Positions 10,365 to 21,948 of a stretch of DNA of 64,000 nt are shown one piece after another. Source of the stretch: Azorinus chamasolen (taxonomy: Eukaryota; Mollusca; Bivalvia; Cardiida; Solecurtidae). The position numbers and the translations under genes are program-made. Position 1 is the first letter of the stretch. Every line of letters begins with the position of its first letter. The notes beneath the pieces were generated by a model that saw only the letters and a program-made list of their open reading frames with translations, was not told where the DNA came from and made no database searches. Location: positions 14,686,378-14,750,377 of the forward strand of contig OY755240.1 of NCBI GenBank assembly GCA_963576725.1. The letters run 5' to 3'.

Positions 10365-10437
10365 CCGAACAGCCACCTACCCACAATACCAACTAATTAA
10401 CACAATTTAGTGGTCGTTATATAGAGGTTTTACTGTA
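10365..10437. mobile_element. T1 right-half fragment
   Basis: Contains ACAGCCACCTACC, CAATTTAGTGGTCGTTATAT and the terminus AGAGGTTTTACTG followed by TA. Confidence 0.75.
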
Positions 10438-10798
10438 TATGTTATTATTTTAAATAGTGAAGAAAAGTCCCATAACTCTAGTAAAATGGTCGGAGCAAGC
10501 ATTTCCTTCTTTACATACATTTTCATGTAAACGTTGTTCATCTGTGAAAGTTTGAAGTAAACCCATTGGTGTATGAGGAGTTGACATACGGGAGAAAAGC
10601 TCCCACATTCTACATGTTTACATATGTCTTACGGATGACAAAATGACTGTGATGGACATCTCGTTTCATTACATCAACCACAAGACTTGTAGCAGCATAA
10701 TTTTTCATATATCAGATTATTGACACCATATTGGCAGCCATTTTGACAGCCATTTTGACAACTACATGTATATGTGTTGGTTTTAATTTTTCGACAAT

Positions 10799-10917
10799 TT
10801 AACCCTTCGCGTGCTATTCACGTCAATATACCTACCTGTAAATAGTGAAGACCCTGATAAGACAGCTTTTGCAGGAGCTGTCTCATCAGGGTCTGCATTA
10901 TTTACAAGTACAAAAAT
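10799..10917. mobile_element. P4 left half, fused to an L repeat
   Basis: Starts TTAACCCTTCGCGTGCTATT, includes GTAAATAGTGAAGACCCTGA and the hairpin with tip GCAGGAGC, then stops after TATTTACAAGT and runs into L-type sequence. Confidence 0.75.
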
Positions 10918-10939
10918 GAGTCATGAAGGAAACACCACA

Positions 10940-11245
10940 TACAGAACAAACAGTCGCCCGAAGAGCAACACAAGGAAACAGCAAATGTACATAACTATAA
11001 AAACAACAACAGACGCACAAATACAAAACAAACACACAATAGGGGGAAGATGGAAGCACCGCCTTGGAACGGTCAGTGACAAAAGTCACTGGGGGTTAAA
11101 CCGGTTTATGGGCGCCCAACCTCACTCTTAATCCATCCCCACCCTAAAAGACAAACAGTGTAAATAAACGTATCCCCTCTCCGACTAATCTACAACAACC
11201 GCGATGGCAAATACAATTGGTAAAGTGCATGTATCACGAAAACAT
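10940..11245. repeat. L interspersed repeat, copy 1
   Basis: Contains GGGGGAAGATGGAAGCACCG, GGAACGGTCAGTGACAAAAG, TTAAACCGGTTTATGGGCGC and CAACAACCGCGATGGCAAAT. The copy at 13400 is its reverse complement and that at 45480 is partial. It is possibly a retroelement end, but no coding domain is seen. Confidence 0.7.
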
Positions 11246-11848
11246 TTAAGTGAACAAACTGTATCCACCTATCGCTAGTGTACTCAATGATTGAGCTGCA
11301 AACAGAGTAACTGTAGAAAAGTAATAAAGGGTACGACAAAAACGAAATAGTACAGATATCCGACGTTCTCCTCCTATTTCTGGATTTAAGAGGTCGCCAT
11401 CATAGAGTACTAAACCTTTTTTGTCGGCGTACATGCAAAGAGGCCAGCGTGACTGCCAACCGTAAAAGGGCTCACAACCAAACATGCAGTATGTTGTAGT
11501 ACTACAGGATCATATCCCTTTTAATGATTTTTTTTAACATTCTTGATGAACAAATTGAGAAAATGGGTATGTCCAATAATTTTACGAAGTTTGTAAATCA
11601 CATCACCATAAAATTCAGGATGTGAAACACGTGTCGCAGTAGCTCCTTGAGATTAGATTGGTACTTGCCAATAAGCGAGAGATTTCGATAGTAAAAGAAA
11701 AAGTTTGTTTTAGTTTATGGTATCTATATCCTTTCTTAAGTAGTTTTCAGTTAAAATGAGATTTCGACTGTTAAAATCGTCAACAGATGAACAAGCTCTA
11801 GCAAAACGAATAAGTTGAGATATATAAACCCCGTAAGATGGAGCACGG

Positions 11849-11991
11849 GGTTGATTATGTAACCAGTGCACTCCACAGCAGTGATTGTACAGCGAAATAC
11901 GTGTTCACAGTAAAGATATATGTAATTATACAACAAGGCATGGGTAAAGAAGGAGAAATGTATGTTAAAATTCAGCAAGAGAAGGATTAAT
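11849..11991. mobile_element. P4 right-half fragment
   Basis: Matches the right half of P4 (CAGTGCACTCCACAGCAGTG, CATGGGTAAAGAAGGAGAAA) and ends CAGCAAGAGAAGGATTAA. The left half and hairpin are missing. Confidence 0.75.
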
Positions 11992-11999
11992 ATCATTTA

Positions 12000-12940
12000 T
12001 CAGTTTTTTATCATATATTATATTAAAAGAAACTATATACATGTCCTTCACTCCATCTGATAGCAAATGCAATTGATTATTTTTACGCCATATTGGCCGC
12101 CATCTCGAATATCACAAAATGCACAAGGGTAACAAAGTGGTACGAGGTCAAGTGTCAGTCTATATGACCCCTTAATAATAATCAGGCAGGAGAAGACCTA
12201 TAGACCACTGTTGAACCGTATATGTCACGGATCGAATATGAAACACGAGTGAAAAGTTCGACCGAATATGTCATTTCTGTGATATATTCGGTCGAAAATG
12301 ACACGAGCATCAAACGAATATGGTACATGAATTGTGATATATTAGTTTGGCTTAAGATTTTATACAAGAAAATCATTGTTGCAAACATAAAAGGGCACCA
12401 TTATAAAGAACAGCCATGCTGTTTTTGTTAAAATCTATTGTAAAACAAAAATGCTTAGAATATGAATGACCATGATACTTATATGCTGCACTAACCCTTT
12501 TAATAAAGATACAACTTGTCTGGTATTGAAATAGGGTAAACATAAATGAAGACAAATGAAATATTTTTACAAGAACATATACACTGATTGGCATTATTTA
12601 ATATAATCATGCAATCATTCAACTGTCTAGTTCAGCATATTGCTCTTGGAATTACCACAGACAGAAGTATGATTTCAGACACCCCATCAAACAGTGAATT
12701 AATGATACCTAAAACAACTAAGTAATGAGTTTATCCAAAGCTTTTCAATACTGTGAATTTAAGAAATGAATCAAATACCGAACTAGTTTAAATTGTAGTT
12801 TGATATATATAGATAATTAGCACGTTTTATTTATAAATTATTTGAGTTGTTTATAGACAGATCAGTCATTATTAAATCTTAGAAAAGAATAGTATCATTC
12901 TCATTGTAAAATTCATTCATATATTAATAAACTCTGATAA
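12000..12940. other. Intergenic stretch with one small palindrome
   Basis: AT-rich. At about 12228-12310 lies a short inverted repeat around GACCGAATATGTCATTTC / GATATATTCGGTCGAAAATG. Otherwise no repeat family or coding signal is recognised. Confidence 0.45.
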
Positions 12941-13399
12941 GATAAGCTTAAAGAGGAAGTCCCGACAATGATCGCATATTTTCAATAATATCATAAACCT
13001 TGGTATTTGTTATGCTCTATCATTATTATGAAGGTTCCCAAATTTGAACTTATATCGAAAAATGCCTCTGTGATACAAATAAACCGATTTCATCAATAAC
13101 TGATTTTGTTCTACAACACAATATTATCGGCCTTTTCCTTTAAATTCTTCCGCGTTTTGCCGATGATCACCCGATCCCTCTATTGTTTACGGAATAGCTT
13201 TCTCGGAAGTGGTCGGAGAATCGAGAATATGGCGAACAGTTACGAATCTAAAACTCAACCCGAATAAAACTGAAACATCGAGGAGTAAAACCGGGATCGG
13301 CGATATCAAACACATGGATGCTTTGTCATTATAAACCGTAAATAGATGGGGCTTTTTGTGATATACTACTTTTAAGCATATAAACAGTATGTTCAATTA
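12941..13399. other. Stretch without recognised gene
   Basis: Contains GAGGAAGTCCCGACAATG and a moderately GC-rich patch (13150-13330) with a 12-codon ATG ORF. No splice-supported coding model could be made. It runs directly into the L repeat and may belong to the same larger element. Confidence 0.4.
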
Positions 13400-13625
13400 A
13401 ATGTTTTTTTCGTTATACATGCACTTTACCATTGTATTTGCCGTCGCGGTTGTTGTAGATTAGTCGGAGAGAGGATACGTTTATTTACACTGTTTGTCTT
13501 TTAGGGTGGGGATGGAATAAGAGTGAGGTTGGGCGCCCATAAACCGGTTTAACCCCCAGTGACTTTTGTCACTGACCGTTCCAAGGCGGTACTTCCATCT
13601 TCCTCCTATGGTATGTTTGTGGCGG
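13400..13625. repeat. L interspersed repeat, copy 2 (reverse orientation)
   Basis: Reverse complement of the 10940 copy: ATTTGCCGTCGCGGTTGTTG, GGGCGCCCATAAACCGGTTT and CTTTTGTCACTGACCGTTCC. Confidence 0.75.
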
Positions 13626-13656
13626 TGCAAATTATAGTAAAATTGAAGTGTTTGAA

Positions 13657-13832
13657 TCGAAATAATAAATTTATACCAATGTTTTATTGTGCAATCGAAC
13701 ACGGGTAGTCGTTGATATGCTTATATTTAAATCACACGGCCTATCGGCCTCGTGATTTAATTACTACGCATCTCAACTCCTACCAGTGTTCGATTGCACG
13801 ATAAAACACTGGTATGAATTTATTATTTCTTA
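13657..13832. repeat. Long palindrome, own family
   Basis: The left arm TTTATTGTGCAATCGAACAC pairs with GTGTTCGATTGCACGATAAA on the right. GAAATAATAAATTTATACCA pairs with TGGTATGAATTTATTATTTC. The centre holds AATCACACGGCCTATCGGCC. Confidence 0.8.
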
Positions 13833-13834
13833 AT

Positions 13835-14790
13835 TAATAAATACTTAAAAACTAAAAGAAAGTTTCAAATAAAATGGTTTAAAATGCCATACGTGGCACT
13901 AAGCAAGGTCGAATTCTAATTACTCGACATTAAGATATCTCCAATTATAGTCCCAATGTGCTCCATTTTTCACATTTTATATAATAAGGTGCATACATTT
14001 AATTAATCACAACTTCAGAACTAAAATAATGTCTTAACATATAGCTGGGTTTCTTTAAAATTTGATAAATAGACGTTCTGAAAATATTGGGCGTAACATT
14101 TCTTGAAGTGCGTGTGAATTTCAGGAAAATGGGATTATTATGTGCATACGTTCCAATAGACGAACTTTAGCGTCACCGTATTACGGTGCAATAGACTAAG
14201 CCTTTTAGACCTAGTGACTGGTTTCAAGTCGATAATCAACTAAAACATTCATTTATACACCGTAATGTAAATGATTTTCACTCTTAATTGGGTCAAACTT
14301 TACAAAGTATATATACGTTGTATCTAAATTTTCAATTAATCCGTATTCAACCAAAAACCTGCACACTGGACTGTGTACTTACTGAAAAACGTGTAATACT
14401 TTTCAAGACCTTGTGACAAGCCTATTGAACTGGAAATTCGAAAGGATCAGCTTTTTAGTATCAATAATACATTCATTTCTTTTAATGCAATAATAACAAA
14501 CAAATTCTTATTTTTTATTTCATTTCTTCTGATATGTTATTTACACTCTTAATCGACCAGTACATACAATATACCTTGTTCAAACAAGTAACTTTCATTT
14601 TTTCAACGGCACAGAAATGACTGCTCCTCCCATTAGCTGAGCATTTCGTAAGCCCATATAGGCGCCGCGCTAAATTCGCGGGCGCCAATGAATATGTTAC
14701 CCACAATGAGGACACAAAAGACGAAAATGACGACGAGTTCATCACATTTGTTAATTGCAATTATCTTATATGCGATCTCTGGCATGCTGT
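13835..14790. other. Intergenic stretch, nothing firmly recognised
   Basis: AT-rich sequence. A GC-rich spot near 14655-14690 (GCGCCGCGCTAAATTCGCGG) stands out, but no gene or known repeat can be assigned. Confidence 0.4.
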
Positions 14791-14794
14791 ATGT

Positions 14795-15015
14795 GAACCC
14801 TCATAGGCTATATTTAGACCCAACCTCTTTGAATTAATCTACCGAAAAGGAGCATTTACTAGAGAAAAGGAAAAAACTAAAGTTTGTAGTTTTGAAACCT
14901 TTGTGATAAATAGAGCATTTGATCCGATGGATCAAATGCTCTATTTATCACAATGTTTTCTAAATGAGACTATTACAGAAACGCCAACATGCGTCACTAG
15001 GAGGGAATGTGTTAA
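14795..15015. mobile_element. P3 MITE
   Basis: Contains CCTCATAGGCTATATTTAGA, CTACCGAAAAGGAGCATTTA and the long hairpin AAATAGAGCATTTGATCCGA with its complement. It ends GAGGGAATGTGTTAA, whose TTAA also starts the next element. Confidence 0.75.
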
Positions 15016-15240
15016 CCCTTTACTCAATAAAAACGCATTCCTATGCCTTTTCAAACAGGGTAGACCCAGATCAGATGGTTATTGTAGGAGTCATCAGATC
15101 AGGGTCTGCTCTGTTTACAGATATGGTTCTTGTTTCTGCTGTACATAAAAAACCGTGCTTATATGATATGGTGAAACGAACAATCTAATTAATATACATG
15201 GTGTCATTATTTCTTACATGAATATTCATAGGGTAGATGG
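15012..15240. mobile_element. P1a MITE
   Basis: TTAACCCTTTACTCAATAAA start, core CAAACAGGGTAGACCCAGAT ... GGGTCTGCTCTGTTT, and the P1a flank ATTATTTCTTACATGAATAT. The right terminus is decayed. Confidence 0.75.
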
Positions 15241-15410
15241 TTCAGGTAACAGTTGCAAACAGTTTGATTCCTGATTAGACGCCAAATAACTCAGCCTTTC
15301 ATCGAGATTCAAACTGCTTCATATGTTGGTTGTAGTTTTGAAAGGAATGAAGGAAAGTATATTATACCGATGACAACGATAAATCATTGCAGAAGTAACT
15401 GGATACAAAT

Positions 15411-15629
15411 TTAACTCATTCACTGCTGCGTATTGTCGCCTGCTTCAAATTTTGTTTATAATTTTTCTACTTTCTATTGAAAAAAAACAACCCAACAACA
15501 GCACCAATCATACTCATGGAGACAAAAGGTTTGGATCCCGATGAGACACCGAGTTACTCGGCGTCTTATCTGGGTCCAAACTGTTTGCAAAGGAAATTTC
15601 AGGTTCAGCACTGGCACAGAAACAGTTAA
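15411..15629. mobile_element. P2 MITE (variant)
   Basis: Flanked by TTAA. Starts TTAACTCATTCACTGCTGCG and has the core GGTTTGGATCCCGATGAGAC with loop CCGAGTTACTCGGC. The right end is CTGGCACAGAAACAGTTAA. An isolated P2 core also lies just before it at about 15252-15320. Confidence 0.75.
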
Positions 15630-15853
15630 ACCATTACCTTATAGACTATTTTAGATACAATCTATTTGAATAATCTACCGAAAATGAGTATCAACTAGGT
15701 AAAGGAATTTTTTTAGAATGTTGTAGTTTGAAAACATTGTGATAAATAGAGCAGTTGCTCTTATATGAGCAAATGCACCATGTATTACAATGGTTTCACA
15801 AAGTGACTTCTACAGAGTCGTCAAAAGTCGTCAATATAAGGGAATGGGTCAAG
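15626..15853. mobile_element. P3 MITE
   Basis: Shares TTAA with the preceding P2. Contains CCATTACCTTATAGACTATT, the hairpin AAATAGAGCAGTTGCTCTTA, and ends AAGGGAATGGGTCAA. Confidence 0.75.
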
Positions 15854-15950
15854 GGATACATAGAGTATATAATGCGTATACGAGATTAGCGTTGTCAGTC
15901 GGCCCCTCAGGTTCTCCGGATGTTGTCACAGGTTCAGTGATAACATCTAG

Positions 15951-16170
15951 TTACCTTTACTCTTTCAAGGCCAACTTCTATCGTCTGCACCATTTGTTGT
16001 CTGTTACAATTTTCATTTTGTTTTAATTTTCAACTTTTTAATTTTCAGAAACAGTCACAGTGACAAACAGTTTGGATCCTGATGAGGCGCCGAGTTACTT
16101 GTTGCCTCATCTGGATCCAAACTGTTTGCATAGGTAATCACAGATGCGACTTTGGCAGCGAAAGTGTTAA
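15951..16170. mobile_element. P2 MITE
   Basis: TTACCTTTACTCTTTCAAGG start (decayed), core AACAGTTTGGATCCTGATGA, TAGGTAATCACAGATGCGAC, and end TTGGCAGCGAAAGTGTTAA. Confidence 0.75.
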
Positions 16171-16483
16171 CAAGTCGCATTTCTCGCTGTCTAGACTCTC
16201 TGCAATGTGATCCAAGAATTATACAACACCTTTTCCCGGTCCGACAAACGGAATTTAGCATTGTACATATGGGAGTGTTCTGTTTACTTTCCTCTTGCAT
16301 TAACACCTTTCCCTAATGAATATTTATGAGTTTAATTAATTACTTCATAACTATTCATAATGTATATAGATTTCATGGGAATGTGTGTCTTTGACAAATA
16401 GTTCGTCCTGTATTAATCTACCAGCTAGAATAAGCTACCAACTGTATTAAAAGTCAACATCAAATTTATTTTAGTTGTCGTAT

Positions 16484-16681
16484 TAGAGATATTTAACGAC
16501 CACTACATTACATCAAGTATTTTGTGTTAAAGGCAGGTGGCTGCTTAAAGCAAGGTGAAAGTAAAACAGAACGCTCCTCTAGGAGCGTTCCGTTTTACTT
16601 TCACCTTGCCTTAAGCAGTCACCTGTCCTAAATACCAATTAATTAACACAATTCAGTGTCCGTTATAGAGAGGTTTTACTG
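16484..16681. mobile_element. T1 palindromic MITE
   Basis: Orientation opposite to most T1 copies. The hairpin GGCTGCTTAAAGCAAGGTGA has tip CGCTCCTCTAGGAGCG, and the terminus is TAGAGAGGTTTTACTG. The left terminus is decayed. Confidence 0.8.
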
Positions 16682-16859
16682 TGTATAGAAACTAAAAAAA
16701 ATCAAATCCAGTCAGAGATAGCAAATAAAAAACACATGCGGCTTTAGGCAAACGTTGTAGAACAAGACTTGTAGAACTAGACTCGCTGCCATGACAGAAA
16801 CACCATGGTGAATCAAGGTCTACGATGTTTCCAGATTGGATAATAACATACAACATATT

Positions 16860-17380
16860 TGTATGTGCTTCAAATGGAGTAGATCCTGATCAGAATGTCT
16901 CTAACAGGTTACTTGCGCCTGGGTTTGGTCTATTCATTTGCATGAACAATATTTATGAGAGAGTCGGTCCATTATTGATATCGATTAAGAAATATATTAA
17001 TGTCCTTAAAATGCATAGGAAAACGGTGCAGACCAAGATCAGATGGGTTTTGAAGGAGCCCTCTGAGCAGGGCCTGCACTGTTTGCTGAACATATCGATA
17101 CCAAAAACTTTTATACTAGCAAATATTTGGTTTGATGTGCCCCCTCCTCATGAAAAAACCCCGGTAAATAATGGGTTCCAAAGAAAGAACTGGACGAGTT
17201 TTCCATCAGTGATATGGGAATAATGGGTTAATTATTGTACTAAAATATATAATAAGGTGATTTGCTGTCCTCGCATTTAGATGAGAATCATATCCGTAGT
17301 AGTTATCAAACACACCTGATCCTGATTATGTAGCCCCTGAAGGAGCTGTCTAGCCTAGGTCTACACTGTTCCTATAGGTG
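16860..17380. mobile_element. Several decayed P1 cores
   Basis: P1-like cores occur at about 16860-16945 (GGAGTAGATCCTGATCAGAA), 17018-17095 (GCAGACCAAGATCAGATGGG) and 17310-17375 (ACCTGATCCTGATTATGTAG). A 132-residue ORF crosses the first two and is not a gene. Confidence 0.5.
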
Positions 17381-17464
17381 TAAATGTAATATATTGTTCA
17401 CATAAATAACCGACTTGTATTTCAAAGCCACACCTTAGAACTTTAAAACATTTTCATTAATAAC

Positions 17465-17860
17465 TTTTTTTTATCTCCGCCAAACCCTATGTGATGACTA
17501 CTCAATTAGAATCGTCTCGAAGAGTAGTCACAATATAGGGTTTGGTGGAGAAATGACGCTTTTAGTATTTGAGTACGCACCTTATCTGTTGCTCTGTATA
17601 CCAGATATATGTACTATAATATTAAATCTAAATGTTTATAAGTCTGGAAGTTAATAGCGCATTCTCTGATCAGACAGCTCCTACATGAGCTGTCTGCTTT
17701 GGTACTTAGAGCTATGTACAAATAAGGGTGCGTACCCTAACTAAAATCGTCATTTCTCCACCAAAACCTATACCGCGACCACTCTTTAGACTCGTCTCTT
17801 TGAGACGAGTCTAAAGAGTGGTCACAGTAAAGGTTTTGGTGGAGAAATAAAGAGGGTATT
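17465..17860. repeat. Two S1 palindromes, head to head
   Basis: S1 hairpins lie at about 17465-17585 and 17735-17860, each TCTCCxCCAAA...ACCACTCTTTAGA-type with its complement. The parts between them (GAGTACGCACCTTATCTG and AAATAAGGGTGCGTACCCTA) are also inverted, so the whole forms a larger inverted structure around a P1-like core. Confidence 0.75.
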
Positions 17861-18338
17861 CTTGAAAGTCTTTAAATATACGTATAAGTAAATCGTAGCC
17901 GGAGCTCTGTTGTCACTACTACTATGTTGGCAAACGTGTAAACAAGACTTTCCATAAGGTAAAGACTAAGATGTGTATGCTTAGCGTATGGAGTCGGCTA
18001 ATAAGTAAACACTAATAAAAGAATAAATATATTTACCTGTGTGAGCGAGTTTAATGAAGGTCTTTAATCCCCATTTTGTTTCATTTGTGAAAAGGAATCT
18101 TGCTGTTATAATATTTAACTACACTTGAAAGCATGCTTACTTAACATTTAAAGGAATTTGACTTTTGGTCATACTGACTTTCTTTTTTCGGTGAATTGAC
18201 CTTACAGAAAACAATCACTGTTCCAATGACTGGTACTATTGTTTTATCGTTTTACGTAAATAAAGTAGATACAACCCTCGCTCTGTTCCTCTATGTACAT
18301 ACCGGTTATATAAACAGTTTCCTTCATATAAACACAGG

Positions 18339-18425
18339 TTAACACATTTGCGAACATAGTAGACTCAGATCAGAGGACTCTTATTGCAGGTTTCTGGTCA
18401 GTACATGCTATGTTTGCTTATTCAG
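18339..18425. mobile_element. P1 core fragment
   Basis: GCGAACATAGTAGACTCAGA ... GTACATGCTATGTTTGC is a decayed P1 hairpin. Confidence 0.5.
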
Positions 18426-18458
18426 TACAACCCCATAGTTTATTAACATAAGAATCTA

Positions 18459-18681
18459 TTAACGCTTTCCCTGTTCTATATTTATTCCAAAGTTCACTAC
18501 CTACTGAATATTCATGAACATAACAGTAATAATAAAATATGGAAGGTGGGGCATTGTAGCCATTTTAGAAAGTAAAGAAACAGATCTGTCAAAATTCCAT
18601 TAGCAAACAGAGCCGACCCTAATCTTGGTCTACTCTGTTGGCAGATGCGTGAAATAACGTTTATATGAGATAATTGGTTAA
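18459..18681. mobile_element. P1b MITE with collapsed hairpin
   Basis: TTAACGCTTTCCCTGTTCTA start, CTACTGAATATTCATGAACA, GGAAGGTGGGGCATTGTAGC, and end GAGATAATTGGTTAA. The core reads AGAGCCGACCCTAATCTTGG, so most of the palindrome between the two outer arms has been deleted. Confidence 0.8.
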
Positions 18682-18682
18682 A

Positions 18683-18778
18683 GCAGATGGTTGCTTAATG
18701 TCAGGCAAAATTAATAAAAAAGCCTCCTATAGCAATTTTCTGCATAATATGTTCCTGCGTTAAGCGCCACCTGCTTAA
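18683..18778. mobile_element. T-type hairpin fragment
   Basis: GCAGATGGTTGCTTAATGTC ... GTTAAGCGCCACCTGCTTA is the T-family core without recognisable termini. Confidence 0.6.
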
Positions 18779-18860
18779 AAAATGCAGACATAGGCTTCTT
18801 GAGTGGTTGTATTGCTGCGACTTTTACTATCTAATATCTTATTTGAATCGGATGTGATGT

Positions 18861-19060
18861 TAACTACTAGAGACTCACTCAAACCAGCTACTAGATAGTC
18901 GATCCAGCGACTAGAGACTCCAACTAGCTACTGGAGACTCGAACTAGCTACTAGAGACTCGAACTAGCTACTAGAGACTCGAACTAGTTACTAGAAACTC
19001 GAACTAGCTACTAGAGACTCGAAGCAGCTACTAGTCTCGAACTAGCTACTTGAGACTTGA
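18861..19060. repeat. 20-bp minisatellite
   Basis: About nine units of GAACTAGCTACTAGAGACTC with point variants and a few shortened units. It has no coding sense. Confidence 0.9.
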
Positions 19061-19086
19061 TCCAGCTTTTTTAGGAACTATTACCC

Positions 19087-19157
19087 CAATTTCAAACAGC
19101 TTGGATCCTGATCGGACACCGAGTGACTCGGCGTCTCATCTGGATCCAAGTTGGGCA
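19087..19157. mobile_element. P2-type core fragment
   Basis: CAAACAGCTTGGATCCTGAT ... ATCTGGATCCAAGTTGGGC, with loop CCGAGTGACTCGGC. Confidence 0.65.
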
Positions 19158-19586
19158 TGCGAATGACAGAAACTTTGTGCATTACAGTTTAAAGGATCTG
19201 TACTGAATTCGTCATACATAACGCGACTGGGTAAGCGATACCTCTGTTTGGTTTTGCTATGTATCTTTTAATCATTTGTTGTATTTGTCTACCAGAAATG
19301 CCTCCTGCCTTAAAGTCTAATATTGCTTTTATATTCTGTTTAAAAATGTTTTATAATGAAACATTTAGGACTGTACTGAAACGACGAATTACTTCAGGGT
19401 ATGATCTGGATCTAGACTGCGAATGTTATTGACTTCGCGAATGGCACTCGAAGTCCTGTGTGTGTAGGTTGGTATTGTTCCGGGCCAGGTCCCTATTGTT
19501 AGAGGCATTGAGAAAGACACCTTAGTGATATCTGATAACAATCTCAGGTAACTGATAACGTCATTCATGAATCACCGCAAGCACGC

Positions 19587-19792
19587 TTAACCCTTTGAGT
19601 TTCTCCGTTCAATATTCATGAACAAATAACAACATCATGAATATGTATTAGCTGAATTTTTATAGCCTAAACTTTTGAAGGAAAATGTTTGTTTGCAGAA
19701 ACAGATTTATATCATATCGAAAGCAAACAGAGTACAATCTGCCCTATTTGGTAAATGTATGGAAATGCGTTTATATGAAGGGAAGAGGTTAA
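19587..19792. mobile_element. P1 MITE, decayed
   Basis: TTAACCCTTTGAGTTTCTCC start, TCATGAATATGTATTAGCTG, CAAACAGAGTACAATCTGCC, and end GAAGGGAAGAGGTTAA. The hairpin is mostly gone. A P2-type core (CAAACAGTTTGGATCCAGAT) follows at about 19922-19992, and a weaker one at 20030-20085. Confidence 0.6.
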
Positions 19793-20167
19793 CAATGTTG
19801 CGTTACACTTTTCTTAACCTTCATTCCCGTTGTAAAAAGATAATTCTTCTTAAATTGGAATTGATACACTGTTTGATTATTTCGGATTCGATCAAGCTAT
19901 TGAGTAACTATTGAACAAGTGTCAAACAGTTTGGATCCAGATGAGATGCCGATTTACTTGGCGTTTCACCTGGATTAAAGTTATTTGTCAATGCGAATCA
20001 ATATTCAATATTGTTTAATTAATCTTCAGATGCGTGATGCGATGCCGAGTCACTTAATTTCTCATCTCGATACCAACTTTATTCGAAAGTAGTTTGAGAT
20101 TCGCCCGTTGTGATGTGCTAAATTTCAAAGGGTTAGCCCTAACAGCATAACTGTGATTAGGTTGTCG

Positions 20168-20372
20168 TTAACCCCTTCCTCCGTGAATATTGATATCATG
20201 AATATTAAATGAATCATGTTTGGCCTTGTCAGAAACTGTAGTATCACATCTATATTATGTCATAAGCAAACAGAGCAGACACTGATCCGACGGCTCCTAT
20301 AGGAGCCGTCCGATCTGGGTCTACTCTGTTGGCAAAGGCGTAGAAATGCGTATTTATGGAATAAACGGTTAC
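20168..20372. mobile_element. P1a MITE
   Basis: TTAACCCCTTCCTCCGTGAA start and core GCAAACAGAGCAGACACTGA with the exact tip CTCCTATAGGAG. It ends GGAATAAACGGTTA. Confidence 0.8.
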
Positions 20373-20519
20373 ATGTAAATAGTGTTCATTGGCGTGTTAG
20401 CGCTATGACCAGTCATTTTTGTTGAGTTTTATTTTCTGGTTGTCTTATAAATAGTTGTACCTAGTAGAATTTAGACAAATTTCGATTCGATGAATTTTTT
20501 TGAGAGAATATTGACCGAA

Positions 20520-20590
20520 TGGCAAACCGCTTTAATCCTGATGAGACGCCGAGTTACTCGGCGTCTCATCTGGATCCAATCTGTTTGCAA
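20520..20590. mobile_element. P2-type core fragment
   Basis: GCAAACCGCTTTAATCCTGA with loop GCCGAGTTACTCGGC and right arm TCTGGATCCAATCTGTTTGC. The flanks (GGCGTGTTAGCGC ... TTAATAGCGGG) suggest another TTAA family, not resolved. Confidence 0.6.
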
Positions 20591-20880
20591 ATAAGAGTAA
20601 GTTGTTAATAGCGGGATAATAATTAAATCGCCATTGAATGCAAAACAAAAGAAACAAAAGTTCCTCCCGAAGCTCTCTGTATATAAATTCCGTCCTGCAT
20701 TTAGCTGCCATCCGTGTTAAATACCTACAATTCTAAAATAGCATTACATCTGTACTCAATAAATAAGCATTGTCTTCTTTAAAATCAGGTGGTTGCGTAA
20801 TGCAGAACGACGGTACTACAGACAGCTCTCAGGGGGAACGTTCTGCATAACATTCGATGTGCATTCTGCTCCCATATGTC

Positions 20881-21095
20881 TTAACCCTTTCGCTGCCAAT
20901 GCCGGATCTGTGATTACCTATGCAAACAGTTTGGATCCAGATGAGACGCCGAGTAACTCGGCGTCTCATCAGGATCCAAACTGTTTGTTACTGTTACTAT
21001 GTTTTTGAAACAAAAATGAATAAAATAAAAAAAATGAAAATGTGTAGCAGATGACAAAGTTAGCAGACGACAGAGTTTAGCAGCGAAAGGATTAA
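20881..21095. mobile_element. P2 MITE, full length
   Basis: Flanked by TTAA on both sides. Ends TTAACCCTTTCGCTGCC and AGCAGCGAAAGGATTAA. Core CAAACAGTTTGGATCCAGAT, loop GCCGAGTAACTCGGC, then GTTACTGTTACTATG and AGACGACAGAGTTTAG. It is 215 bp and a good reference copy. Confidence 0.9.
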
Positions 21096-21671
21096 AGATT
21101 CAGCATTATACCTCTTCTGAGAGGTACATGTGTAGTTGACAAGATTTACTGTACTCAATAAATACGCCTGTCTACGCCATTGCGAACAACCTAGAATTAG
21201 ATTCTTTAATTGGATTATCTTTTTATAATGGCACAAGTTGTAGAATCGTATTTATAGTTTTTCATAACCATATATAGAGCAGATACTGGTCAGTTAATTG
21301 ATATTCCTGATAGCATTATTCCTTATATGTGTATTCGTAACTGTTCGATATAGGCCGATAGCATATAATTTTACAACAAAAACTGTAAGAATAAGCGAAA
21401 GCGGTTTATTCTGTCATTGGGGCATTTTTCGATCTACATTCAGGAGCCGTCTGATTAAGGTCTGTCCTGTTTTTTTTTATGAAAATACAATAGACCTGAC
21501 TGCCGTTTCTACCAATACCGAACCATCCTATGTATGTGTGCCATTTTATAAAGTTAGTCAATAAACATTCATGATGTTTCTGACATAAATATTCAATAGG
21601 AAACGGGTTCATCTTCTTTTTCGAGTACACTTTTATAATGTTTCAAAAGAAGGGATTAATTTACTAATCTG

Positions 21672-21921
21672 TTAACACTTTCCTTCATATAATTGCCTTT
21701 TCACGCATTTACAAACAGAGAATACCCAGATTAGATGGCTTCTTTAGGAGTTGTCTGACCAGGGTCTGCTTTGTTTGCTACTATAATTTGTATAGATATA
21801 TTTTGATTTCTAGTATGGCTGCAATGGTCCACCTGCCATATTTCGTTATAGCTATTTTGTCGATGAATATTCAGTAGGTATTGAAATTTGAAAACAAAAC
21901 ATAGATCAGGGAAAGAGTTAA
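21672..21921. mobile_element. P1b MITE, full length
   Basis: TTAACACTTTCCTTCATATA start, core CAAACAGAGAATACCCAGAT ... GGTCTGCTTTGTTTGC, TATGGCTGCAATGGTCCACC, AATATTCAGTAGGTATTG, and end CAGGGAAAGAGTTAA. A decayed P1 also lies upstream at about 21400-21660. Confidence 0.8.
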
Positions 21922-21948
21922 TAGTGCTAAGCATACCCTGCAAACACA

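Noticed and set aside
11246..11485. 79-codon - strand ORF next to an L repeat
   Set aside because: Hydrophobic and not repeat-like, possibly part of a larger transposable element, but no domain could be recognised and no transcript signals are seen.
13160..13330. Possible coding exon in a GC-richer patch
   Set aside because: The ATG ORF is 12 codons long and no splice-linked partner was found.
16825..17223. 132-codon ORF
   Set aside because: Runs through two decayed P1 cores; contains the typical MITE-derived phrase GVDPDQN and has no domain features.
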